Of a stretch of DNA of 64,000 bases, positions 51,462 through 58,833 are shown piece after piece. Numbering within the stretch: the first letter of the stretch is position 1; each line of letters opens with the position of its first letter. Below the pieces are notes generated by a model. It searched no databases. It saw only the letters and a program-made list of their open reading frames with translations, and was not told the DNA's origin. Source of the DNA: Natronoarchaeum philippinense (GTDB lineage Archaea > Halobacteriota > Halobacteria > Halobacteriales > Natronoarchaeaceae); contig NZ_OBEJ01000001.1 of NCBI RefSeq assembly GCF_900215575.1, positions 744,001-808,000 on the forward strand, written 5' to 3'. The position numbers and the translations under genes were made by a program.

Positions 51462-52256
51462 TCAGCGTCCCTCGAATTCGGCGTCGCGGCCCTCGAAAAA
51501 CGACTCGACGCCCTCGACGTGGTCGTCGGTGTCGAAGGCGACGCCCTGCGCGAGCGCTTCGTCCGCGAGTGCCTCCGAGAGCGACTTCTCGACGCCGTCG
51601 CCGAGCAGTCGCTTGGCGTGTCGGAGCGCGACCGTCGGACCGGACGCGATCCGATCGACGAGGTCGGCGGCGCGGTCGTCGAACTCGTCGGCCGGATAGA
51701 CGTGATTGACCAGCCCCAGTTCGGCGGCGCGGTCGGCGTCGACGACTTCGCCGGTGAACACCAGTTCCTTGGCGACGTTCTCGCCGACGATCCGGGGCAG
51801 GAAATACGACGTTCCCGAGTCGACCGAGAGGCCGACCGCGCGAAACGAAAAGCCGATCGAACAGTGCTCGCTCGCCAGTTGGAGGTCACAGGCGATCGCA
51901 AGCGACGCCCCGGCGCCGATCGCCGCCCCGTCGAGCAGCGCGACCGTCGGGAGCGGGAACTCCGCGAGCCGCTCGATCGTCCGGTTGAACGAGCGCTCGA
52001 CGACGCGGACGCGCTCTTCGACCGACAGGTCGCCCTGGATGCCCTCGACCATCGCCTCGATGTCCCCGCCGGCCGAGAACGCCTCGCCCGCACCCTCGAG
52101 AACGACACAGCGAGCGTCGGCGGCGTCGGCGTCGTCGAGTGCGTCACGAATTCCCTCGGCGACCGGCCGCGACAGTGCGTTGCGTTCGTCGGGCCGGTTT
52201 AGCGTGATCGTTGCGACGCCGTCGTCGATATCGAGCAGCACCGATTCGTCGCTCAT
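51462..52256 (-). CDS. Enoyl-CoA hydratase/isomerase family protein
   Basis: The protein has 264 residues from MSDESVLLDIDDGVATITLN. It is a crotonase-fold enzyme: GGDIEAMVEG near the first oxyanion loop, VALLDGAAIGAGASLAIACD, and AVGLSVDSGTSYFLPRIVG. The last segment has an Asp (VDSGTS) where hydratases have a catalytic Glu, and so resembles the PaaG-type isomerase branch (ring epoxide/2-enoyl isomerases). C-terminal FFEGRDAEFEGR is typical. It acts on a CoA thioester in beta-oxidation or aromatic degradation; the substrate is not fixed. Gene 52521-53021 lies upstream on the same strand, separated by a repeat tract. Confidence 0.9.
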   Translation of the reverse strand: MSDESVLLDIDDGVATITLNRPDERNALSRPVAEGIRDALDDADAADARCVVLEGAGEAFSAGGDIEAMVEGIQGDLSVEERVRVVERSFNRTIERLAEFPLPTVALLDGAAIGAGASLAIACDLQLASEHCSIGFSFRAVGLSVDSGTSYFLPRIVGENVAKELVFTGEVVDADRAAELGLVNHVYPADEFDDRAADLVDRIASGPTVALRHAKRLLGDGVEKSLSEALADEALAQGVAFDTDDHVEGVESFFEGRDAEFEGR

Positions 52257-52440
52257 CGTCGTTCCACCTCGGTCGTAGCCTGCACGTCGACAGTTGTCCG
52301 GAAGCGTGTCGCTGCGCTGCTCGTCGTCCGAGAAGGCGCTGTAGCGTCGTCCGACGAGTCCACTTTGCACGCGTCGTTAGTTGTCATCCTTGCCTACTGG
52401 CTCGGCGGCGTCCGACAAAAGTGTGCGGTACGATTCGGAC

Positions 52441-52512
52441 CGGCGGCCGACAGTGGCCCGGCGGCCGACAGTGGCCCGGCGGCCGACAGTGGCCCGGCGG
52501 CCGACAGTGGCC
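52441..52512. repeat. Four perfect 18-bp tandem repeats
   Basis: The unit cggcggccgacagtggcc occurs four times in a row (52441-52458, 52459-52476, 52477-52494, 52495-52512) without a mismatch, followed by a partial copy (cggcg). It begins 8 bp after the stop codon (52521-52523) of the upstream minus-strand gene, on its downstream side, and lies in a 264-bp gap before the enoyl-CoA hydratase gene. Perfect identity indicates recent copying. The unit is a multiple of three bases, so it stays open in frame if read as protein (six residues per unit), but it is after the stop. Confidence 0.95.
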
Positions 52513-52520
52513 CGGCGTCC

Positions 52521-53021
52521 TCAGTTCCGATCAGACGCGTCCGGCATCGCGGCGACCGCCGCTTCGACCGTTCTGAGGGCATCGATAGCGTCGCTTCCCT
52601 CGACGACCACCGTGAGTCGGCCGTCGACCGCGGCGGCAGCCTCGACGCCAATTTCCTCGGCAGCGAGTCGCCTGCTGACGGCGCCCAAGTCGCCGGCACC
52701 CACGTCGCCCTCGGCCGCGATCGCGGTGAGCTGGCCGTCGGGCGCGACGCCGACATCGCCGAGTCGGAGCAGGGCGTCCGGATCGGGCGCCTCGACGAGA
52801 CCGACGCGACGCTGCATCGTCACGCGGGCGTCCCGTTCGGTGCGCTCGACCGCCGGCAGCTCGTCGGCGTACCGCCGGAGTGCCGTTGCGACGGCATCGT
52901 CCTCGCCGTCGACGGCGAGAAACCGGGCCGCCGCGGAGTAGTTCACGACGCCGGCGCGGAGCGCGTCCAGCAAGAATGGGCGCTCGCGCGCCGCCGCTCG
53001 GGTCCGTTCGGCTAGTGACAT
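52521..53021 (-). CDS. Haloarchaeal conserved protein, ACT-like, function unknown
   Basis: The protein has 166 residues from MSLAERTRAAARERPFLLDA. The N-terminal region is helical (LRAGVVNYSAAARFLAVDGE), with two later alpha-beta units (LTAIAAEGDVGAGDLGAVSR, LTVVVEGSDAIDALRTVEAA) whose pattern resembles ACT-like regulatory folds. It is probably the haloarchaeal DUF7523-type family that I recall only moderately. No catalytic motif is seen. It diverges from the CbiX gene (start 53140) and its 3' end abuts the 18-bp repeat tract. Role unknown. Confidence 0.75.
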   Translation of the reverse strand: MSLAERTRAAARERPFLLDALRAGVVNYSAAARFLAVDGEDDAVATALRRYADELPAVERTERDARVTMQRRVGLVEAPDPDALLRLGDVGVAPDGQLTAIAAEGDVGAGDLGAVSRRLAAEEIGVEAAAAVDGRLTVVVEGSDAIDALRTVEAAVAAMPDASDRN

Positions 53022-53139
53022 GGACCGAGGTACGAACGGGATCGCAAAAACGCCACGGGTGCGCGGTCGGAGAGGGAGAGGCAAGGCAAGCTTGCGGGCA
53101 GACGAAGTCACTAAGAGAGTCGAGTCCTGAGCCTCGGGT

Positions 53140-54039
53140 ATGCAAGCGCTGGTCATAGTGGCCCACGGCTCCCACCTGAACCCCGATTCCAGCACGCCGA
53201 CCTTCGAGCACGCCGACCGGATCCGCGAGACGGGCGCGTTCGACGAGGTCAGGGAAGCGTTCTGGAAGGAAGAGCCCCACTTCCGCGAGGTGCTTCGGAC
53301 TGTGGAGAGCGACGAGGTGTACGTCGTCCCGCTGTTCATCAGCGAGGGGTACTTCACCGAGCAGGTGATCCCCCGGGAACTCCGGCTGGACGGCTGGGAC
53401 GTCGACCAGTGGAACTCCGAGGACGGCGTCAGCGCGTCCCAAGCCACGCTGGAGGCCGGCGACGTCGAGAAGACCATCCACTACTGCGGGCCGGTCGGCA
53501 CCCACGACGCGATGTCGGACGTGATCGTCCAGCGCGCCGAGTCGGTCACCGCCGGGCACGGCGTCGACCTCGCCGAAGACTTCGGACTGGCGGTCGTCGG
53601 TCACGGCACCGAGCGGAACGAAAACAGCGCGAAAGCGATCTACCACCACGCCGACCGCATCAGCGAACGTGACCGGTTCGACGAGGTCCAAGCCGTGTTC
53701 ATGGACGAAGATCCGGAGGTCGACGACGTAACGGAGTTCTTCGAGACCGAGGACATCGTCGTCGTCCCGCTGTTTATCGCCGACGGCTTCCACACCCAAG
53801 AGGACATTCCCGAAGACATGGGGCTGACCGACGACTACCGGACGGGCTACGACATCCCGGGCGAAGTCGACGGCCACCGCATCTGGTATTCGGGCGCGGT
53901 CGGCACCGAGGCGCTGATGGCCGACGTGGTGCTCGAACGCGCCAACGACGCCGGCGCGAACGTCGACGACGCCGTCGAGCAGGTCCGGGAGACGACCCGC
54001 GTCGAGAGCCCCGACGACACGTCGGCGGCGGGTGACTGA
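53140..54039 (+). CDS. cbiX: Sirohydrochlorin cobaltochelatase CbiX (two-domain)
   Basis: This 299-residue chelatase has two CbiX-like halves, the long form made of duplicated domains. The first half begins MQALVIVAHGSHLNPDSSTP with the metal-binding His (H9) and the second holds LAVVGHGTERNENS, with HHADRISERDRF as in the first. It inserts cobalt (or nickel/iron) into sirohydrochlorin in the anaerobic branch of B12 synthesis. The next gene (2 bp after) is the DR2241-family protein that often accompanies CbiX. No other cobalamin genes are nearby. Confidence 0.93.
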   Translation: MQALVIVAHGSHLNPDSSTPTFEHADRIRETGAFDEVREAFWKEEPHFREVLRTVESDEVYVVPLFISEGYFTEQVIPRELRLDGWDVDQWNSEDGVSASQATLEAGDVEKTIHYCGPVGTHDAMSDVIVQRAESVTAGHGVDLAEDFGLAVVGHGTERNENSAKAIYHHADRISERDRFDEVQAVFMDEDPEVDDVTEFFETEDIVVVPLFIADGFHTQEDIPEDMGLTDDYRTGYDIPGEVDGHRIWYSGAVGTEALMADVVLERANDAGANVDDAVEQVRETTRVESPDDTSAAGD

Positions 54040-54041
54040 GC

Positions 54042-55127
54042 GTGAACGACGCGCAGTTCGACGCCCTGCTGGACGCGCTCGACGCCGACGGCGCGGTCGC
54101 CTACGACGGGGTCCGCGTCGAGGACCGCGAGGACGGCTACGCGCTGCAGACGCCCGACCAGCACCGCGAGGCCCTCGACGAGAGTCAACTCCGGGACGCC
54201 GCCGCGGACGCCGACGCGTGGCTCACCAACTGGTACTACTGGGAGCGCGTGATCGACGCCCGCGACGAGGCCCGCGAAGAATTCCTCCACTGGCTCGAAC
54301 GCGCCGACGAACACCCGGTCGACGAACGCTACGACGCCCTCGCCGACGGCATCGAGCGCACGTGGGGCGAACTCGCCATCCACGTTACTGTCGACGACGA
54401 CGGGCTCCGACGCTATCGAGTCACCCACGTCGACGATGCCGAGGCCGAGCACGACGATTTGGATGGCTACCACGACCCGCTGGAGGCTCGCGAACTGTTC
54501 AAGACCGACGACGACGGCCGGTATCGACCGCTCCGGACCGCGCCAACGCTGCCGACCGGCTGGGCGTTCGTCGACCTCGACGGCCACGACCTCGTTCGGA
54601 CGATCGACTTCACGTATCCCGCAACGATCCAGAACTGGCACCGCGAGCGCGAGGGCGAACTGGACGTGACTCACTGGCACGAGACCGCAGAGCGCCAGAC
54701 CGGTATCTACGACGTGCTCGACGAGCTCGACGCCGACGCCGTCGACTGGATCGCCGAAGCCTGTTGTGACGATTCCCAGTGTCTCCGCCGGCGCGAGTGG
54801 CAGTTCGACGAGGACCACGAACTGACCGCTGACGGCGGTTCTGGCACGTTCCCCTGTCGGGAGCCCTGTTCGCTGGTGGTCGCGGCCGGGCGCAAGTGGA
54901 CGACGCTCGAAGACGAGACCGAACGCACCTACCAACTCGACCTGACGCTGAGCGAGCTACGACAGATCGAGGAGCTGATCGACGCCGTCGCCGACGGCCG
55001 GACCGACGAGATTCGGGAAGCCGACGTGTACGACGGCGCGAACCGCTACCGGGCGCGGTATCTGCGGGCCAAGCGGTTCGACGAGGACGGCGAGCTGTCG
55101 GTCACCGAGATCGGCGCCGACGAGTAA
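54042..55127 (+). CDS. DR2241 family protein (CbiX-associated, likely Fe-S binding)
   Basis: The protein has 361 residues from a GTG start, two bases after the cbiX stop. It contains Cys pairs in the C-terminal half: EACCDDSQCLRRREW and GTFPCREPCSLVVAA, at the positions expected for the 4Fe-4S cluster of the DR2241 family. The N-terminal part is helical (RDEAREEFLHWLERADEHPV). DR2241 proteins occur next to CbiX and may deliver or protect metal, or form a redox partner; the reaction is unproven. Tight spacing suggests cotranslation with CbiX. Confidence 0.88.
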   Translation: MNDAQFDALLDALDADGAVAYDGVRVEDREDGYALQTPDQHREALDESQLRDAAADADAWLTNWYYWERVIDARDEAREEFLHWLERADEHPVDERYDALADGIERTWGELAIHVTVDDDGLRRYRVTHVDDAEAEHDDLDGYHDPLEARELFKTDDDGRYRPLRTAPTLPTGWAFVDLDGHDLVRTIDFTYPATIQNWHREREGELDVTHWHETAERQTGIYDVLDELDADAVDWIAEACCDDSQCLRRREWQFDEDHELTADGGSGTFPCREPCSLVVAAGRKWTTLEDETERTYQLDLTLSELRQIEELIDAVADGRTDEIREADVYDGANRYRARYLRAKRFDEDGELSVTEIGADE

Positions 55128-55194
55128 CGGTCGTTGTTTTCTGTCGACGATCACGTACCGTTGCACACACCGCAGTTACACCGAGAGCCCCGCA

Positions 55195-55773
55195 TCAGCC
55201 ACGCAAGAGAAACGCGAGCGCTCCGCCGACGGCGGCGACGACGACGACGACGCCCAGCATGACGACGGCGCTGTCGACCATCGAGGCGACGAGAACGGCC
55301 AGCACCAACGCGCCACCCGCCAGCGCGAGCAGGCCGATCGTTCCGGGATCAGTCGCGTCGACGCCGTCGAGCGCCGGCAGCCGATCGGCAAGCGCCGGGA
55401 GCAGACCGGACGACGGCTTCGACGCGTCGGGACTGGGGTCGACCGTCGGCCCGGCGTCGGGGTCGATCCGAACCGGTACCTCGATCGAGGACTGGCCGTA
55501 GCCCGCCGACAGCGTCAGCGCGCCGCCGAACGGGCCGGCGGCGGCGACGTCGACGGCGACACGCTGGGTCGCGTCGGCGTCGAGAAACGGGGCCGGCGAT
55601 GCGACCGATCCGGCGGCTGCCAGATCGCCGTCGAGACTGAGGTGGACGTGAGCGCCGTCGCCGTGGTTAACGAGAACGACCTCGAAAGACCCAGCGGTCA
55701 CGAAGGGGCCGTCGGCGACCTCGATGGCGTGCCGACGCGATCGGTTGACGTGAACCGTTAGCTCCTCGGGCAC
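55195..55773 (-). CDS. Membrane-anchored protein of unknown function (two C-terminal TM)
   Basis: The protein has 192 residues from GTG 55773 (VPEELTVHVNRSRRHAIEVA); the longer reading frame upstream runs into the Trm112-like region. The N-terminal part is beta-rich (FEVVLVNHGDGAHVHLSLDG, VDVAAAGPFGGALTLSAG), like a secreted domain. The C-terminus has two adjacent hydrophobic helices (LLALAGGALVLAVLVASMV, AVVMLGVVVVVAAVGGALAFL). I recognise no enzyme motif. It may sit on the membrane with the beta domain outside or inside. It is a haloarchaeal protein of unknown role. Confidence 0.6.
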   Translation of the reverse strand: MPEELTVHVNRSRRHAIEVADGPFVTAGSFEVVLVNHGDGAHVHLSLDGDLAAAGSVASPAPFLDADATQRVAVDVAAAGPFGGALTLSAGYGQSSIEVPVRIDPDAGPTVDPSPDASKPSSGLLPALADRLPALDGVDATDPGTIGLLALAGGALVLAVLVASMVDSAVVMLGVVVVVAAVGGALAFLLRG

Positions 55774-55819
55774 GACAGTGGGGTCGTAGCGGACCGATAA
55801 AAAGTTTGATACCGACCGA

Positions 55820-56014
55820 TCAGGCGGGCGACTCGTCGCGCATGTCCGGCGGCAGTAGGTTCGGGATGCCGTCCTCGATCGGGTAGCGCTCGCCACACTC
55901 CGAGCAGGTCAGCGTCCCGGAGAGGACTTCGCCGTCCTCGCGGTCGTCGACGTCCAGTTCCAGCTCCTCTTTGTCCAGCGGACAGCAGACGATATCGAGC
56001 AGCGACTCTTTCAC
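55820..56014 (-). CDS. Trm112-like zinc-ribbon protein
   Basis: This 64-residue protein begins [20 protein letters not shown] and has two Cys pairs: CCPL and CSEC ([20 protein letters not shown]). The sequence [10 protein letters not shown] is the Trm112/UPF0434 signature. Trm112 proteins activate several methyltransferases that modify tRNA, rRNA or release factors. In haloarchaea Trm112 is known to bind many class I methyltransferases. It lies 46 bp after the membrane protein gene start and 74 bp downstream of purA, all on the minus strand. Confidence 0.9.
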   Translation of the reverse strand: MKESLLDIVCCPLDKEELELDVDDREDGEVLSGTLTCSECGERYPIEDGIPNLLPPDMRDESPA

Positions 56015-56088
56015 TGGGATTCACCCGCGTTCATGCTCGGACGGTAGCGGGCGAGCGAGAAAAGCGTGGGGGTTTCGCCCGGCTGCAG

Positions 56089-57480
56089 TTACTCGAAGGG
56101 GTTCACGCGGACGACCGTGTCCTCGCGGCCGGGACCCATCCCGACGGCGTAGATCGGCGCGTCCATCTCCTCGGAGACGTACTCCAGATAGGTGCGGGCG
56201 TTCTCGGGGATGGCGTCGTACCCCTGCTGGGCGACGGCCGACCAATCGACGTCCTCCCAGCCCTCGAACGTTCGGTAGTTGGGATCACAGCGCTCCCAGC
56301 GCTCGGTCGTCGCGGGCACGGTGTCGATCTCCTCGCCGTCGAGATCGTAGGAGTGGCCCACCTTCACTTCGTCGAGGCCGGCCAGCACGTCGACGTGGTT
56401 GATCGCCAGCCCGGTGAAGCCGTTCGCGCGGGCGGCGTGGCGCAGCATCGGCATGTCGAGCCAGCCGACGCGGCGGGGGCGACCGGTGACGGTGCCGTAC
56501 TCGCCGCCCTCGTCACGGATGTAGGTCGCCAGTTCGTACTCCTCGCCCTCGCCAGTGCCTTCGATCTGCTCGTCAACATCGCCCAGTTCCGTCGGGAGCG
56601 GACCCGAGCCGACCCGGGAGAGATAGGCTTTGACGATGCCGATTACTTCGCCCTGGCCGACTGTAGTCGGGCCGAGGCCGGAGCCGACGGCGGCGCCGCC
56701 GGCGGTCGGGTTCGAGGAGGTGACGTAGGGGTAGTTCCCGTGGTCGATGTCGATCGAGGTGCCCTGTGCGCCCTCGAACATGACTTCGCCGCCGTCGTCG
56801 ATCGTGTCGGCGAGGAACTCGCCGGCGTTGACGGCCATGTTCTCCTCGGCGATGCGCTCGCCGAACTCGCGGTACTGCTCGAAGACGGCGTCGACATCGA
56901 AGGCGTCGTGAACGTCGACGCCCTCGATGACGTCGTCGACCTCGTCGAAATCGATCTGGTAAACGTCCTCGACGAGCGCGCGCTTCTGAGGGATCGCGTA
57001 CTCCAGTCGGTCCCGCAGCACGTCTTCGTCGAGCAGATCTCCGACGCGGACGCCGCGGCGTCCCGCCTTGTCCTCGTAGGTGGGGCCGATGCCGCGACCG
57101 GTCGTTCCGACCTTCAGGTCCGTGTCGCTTTTGACGTCTTCTTCGATGTTGTCCAGCACGCGGTGATAGGGGAGAATGACGTGTGCGCGACGCGCCACGC
57201 GAACGTCGGGGTCGAGCCCCTGCTCGCGGAGACTGTCGATCTCGTCGAACAGCGTCTTGGGGTTGATCACGCAGCCGTTGCCGAGCACGCCGACCTTGCC
57301 GCGGACGGCGCCGCTCGGGACGAGCGAGAGCTTGTACTCGGTCCCGCCTTCGACTACGGTGTGGCCCGCGTTGTCGCCGCCCTGATACCGGGCGATAACG
57401 TCGGCCGCGTCGCCATAAAGGTCGACGACGCCGCCCTTCCCCTCGTCGCCGAGTTGCGACCCGACGATGGTTACGGTCAT
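56089..57480 (-). CDS. purA: Adenylosuccinate synthetase
   Basis: PurA (463 residues) joins IMP and aspartate using GTP to make adenylosuccinate, the first committed step to AMP. The N-terminal P-loop-like motif GSQLGDEGKGGVVDLYGDAA, the conserved GNGCVINPKTLFDEID, and GRGIGPTYEDKAGRRGVRVGD are clear. It is slightly longer than bacterial PurA (about 430), with an insertion near PVLEEVEDVIEG-type region (VDDVIEGVDVHDAFDVDAVF). A minus-strand TATA-like ctgtttatccg box about 30 nt upstream suggests a leaderless mRNA. The identification is secure. Confidence 0.97.
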   Translation of the reverse strand: MTVTIVGSQLGDEGKGGVVDLYGDAADVIARYQGGDNAGHTVVEGGTEYKLSLVPSGAVRGKVGVLGNGCVINPKTLFDEIDSLREQGLDPDVRVARRAHVILPYHRVLDNIEEDVKSDTDLKVGTTGRGIGPTYEDKAGRRGVRVGDLLDEDVLRDRLEYAIPQKRALVEDVYQIDFDEVDDVIEGVDVHDAFDVDAVFEQYREFGERIAEENMAVNAGEFLADTIDDGGEVMFEGAQGTSIDIDHGNYPYVTSSNPTAGGAAVGSGLGPTTVGQGEVIGIVKAYLSRVGSGPLPTELGDVDEQIEGTGEGEEYELATYIRDEGGEYGTVTGRPRRVGWLDMPMLRHAARANGFTGLAINHVDVLAGLDEVKVGHSYDLDGEEIDTVPATTERWERCDPNYRTFEGWEDVDWSAVAQQGYDAIPENARTYLEYVSEEMDAPIYAVGMGPGREDTVVRVNPFE

Positions 57481-57667
57481 AACAGGGACCGATTCCGACC
57501 GGCCGGATAAACAGATTACGGTTTGAGCGGTCCGACGCCCACGCGATTCGACGGCTGACTGTCGAAACGAGCACGCAGAGCCGCGCTTCGCCGTGACGCC
57601 GACGATCTACCCGGACGATGGCCGCACAACTATGGGCTCGGTCGTGGGAGTCTATCACAGGGGAACG

Positions 57668-58357
57668 ATGACGGGCCACCCAGCAGCCGATCGGTCGAGA
57701 GAGCAGACCGAGTGCCGAACGGGAGAGAACGGCGAGTCTCGACCCCGACGAGACGCCGAAGTCGGCAGGCGCGGATTCCTGACGGCCGGTGCGACGGCCG
57801 GCGGTGCGCTGTGGAGCGGCGCCGCCGCGGCACAGACAGATGGAAACCAGACTGGAGGTAACGAAACGGGGCAAAACGAAACCGGGGACAACGCGAGCGG
57901 CGGAAACCAGACCGGCGGTGCGGAAGGCGGAGGAACCGAAACGGTCGAACTGGTCGACTACGCCTACGAGCCCGGGACCGACCAGCCGCTCCAGATCACG
58001 CCCGGAACGACGGTGCAGTTCGTCTGGATCACTGACAACCACAACATCAACGTCGACGACCAGCCCGACGAGGCGGCGTGGGAGGGGTACGTCGACATCG
58101 AAAACGCCGGGTTCGAGTACGAGTTTACCTTCGACACCGAGGGCACCTACGAGTTCCACTGCGATCCACACCAGCAACTGGGTATGGAGGGAACGATCAC
58201 CGTCGGTGCAATGGAGGAAGGAGGGGGCGACACGGGCCCGGTGATGCCCGGCGGCGCGCTGGCGTTGGGTGTCGCGACGATGGCGGCGCTGCTCGCGGTG
58301 ACGTTTTTGGCGTACTTTCTGCTCAAGTACGGCGGCGAGTACGAGGACGAGCCCTGA
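57668..58357 (+). CDS. Halocyanin-like type 1 copper protein, Tat-exported
   Basis: The protein has 229 residues from ATG 57668 (MTGHPAADRSREQTECRTGE). A twin-arginine motif RRGFLTAG (R34, R35) and an Ala-rich hydrophobic segment form a Tat signal. A Gly/Asn/Thr linker (GGNETGQNETGDNASGGNQT) leads to a plastocyanin-type copper domain with ligands H125 (TDNHNINV), C165, H168 and M173 (FHCDPHQQLGM). A C-terminal hydrophobic helix (LALGVATMAALLAVTFLAYF) anchors it. It is a membrane-attached blue copper electron carrier, probably for respiratory electron transfer. GTG 57593 and ATG 57632 are alternative starts. Confidence 0.93.
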   Translation: MTGHPAADRSREQTECRTGENGESRPRRDAEVGRRGFLTAGATAGGALWSGAAAAQTDGNQTGGNETGQNETGDNASGGNQTGGAEGGGTETVELVDYAYEPGTDQPLQITPGTTVQFVWITDNHNINVDDQPDEAAWEGYVDIENAGFEYEFTFDTEGTYEFHCDPHQQLGMEGTITVGAMEEGGGDTGPVMPGGALALGVATMAALLAVTFLAYFLLKYGGEYEDEP

Positions 58358-58521
58358 GTCATAGGGTCTCCAACTCCGAAAGCCAATCGTTGCACGGCGG
58401 ACGTGGGGGTGAACGAACCGAACGTGTTAACTCCCACCACGTCAAACGTCTCACCCGACAGTGCGGTGCCACGAAATAGAGGGTAACATTTAAACCCCGC
58501 AATGACAAGTTAACAAATGCC

Positions 58522-58827
58522 ATGATAGACAGACTTGAGAAGGAAGTGGACATGCTGGAGCGCCATCTGCAGGTTCTCAAGATGGTCATCGAGAACGAGC
58601 CGATCGGGATCGTGAAGATGTCCAACGAGACGGGCTACCCCCACCACAAAGTTCGATACTCCCTGCGCGTGCTCGAGGAGGAAAACCTCATCGAGCCGTC
58701 GAGTCAGGGAGCGATCACCACCGAGCGCACCGCGGAGTTCGTCGACGAACTCGACGAGAAACTCGACGACATCGTCGGCAAGCTCGACGAGATGAAGATC
58801 GACGACGCGGTCGAAGTCGAGAACTGA
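58522..58827 (+). CDS. Winged-helix transcriptional regulator-like protein
   Basis: The protein has 101 residues from MIDRLEKEVDMLERHLQVLK. It has an N-terminal helical segment and a winged helix (GIVKMSNETGYPHHKVRYSLRVLEEENLI) followed by a helical C-terminus (FVDELDEKLDDIVGKLDEMK). It looks like a haloarchaeal regulator family with wHTH of unknown target. A TATA-like acatttaaac (58487-58496) lies about 30 nt upstream. No effector domain is present. It converges with the 890-residue gene: their stops lie 6 bp apart. Confidence 0.8.
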   Translation: MIDRLEKEVDMLERHLQVLKMVIENEPIGIVKMSNETGYPHHKVRYSLRVLEEENLIEPSSQGAITTERTAEFVDELDEKLDDIVGKLDEMKIDDAVEVEN

Positions 58828-58833
58828 CGCGGT

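Noticed and set aside
52441-52512. CRISPR array
   Set aside because: The 18-bp units are joined without spacers and no cas genes are nearby; it is a simple tandem repeat.
52394-52756. ORF across the 18-bp repeats encoding a repeated six-residue unit
   Set aside because: It overlaps a supported minus-strand gene in another frame and ends without other protein character; the repeat stays open only because its unit is a multiple of three.
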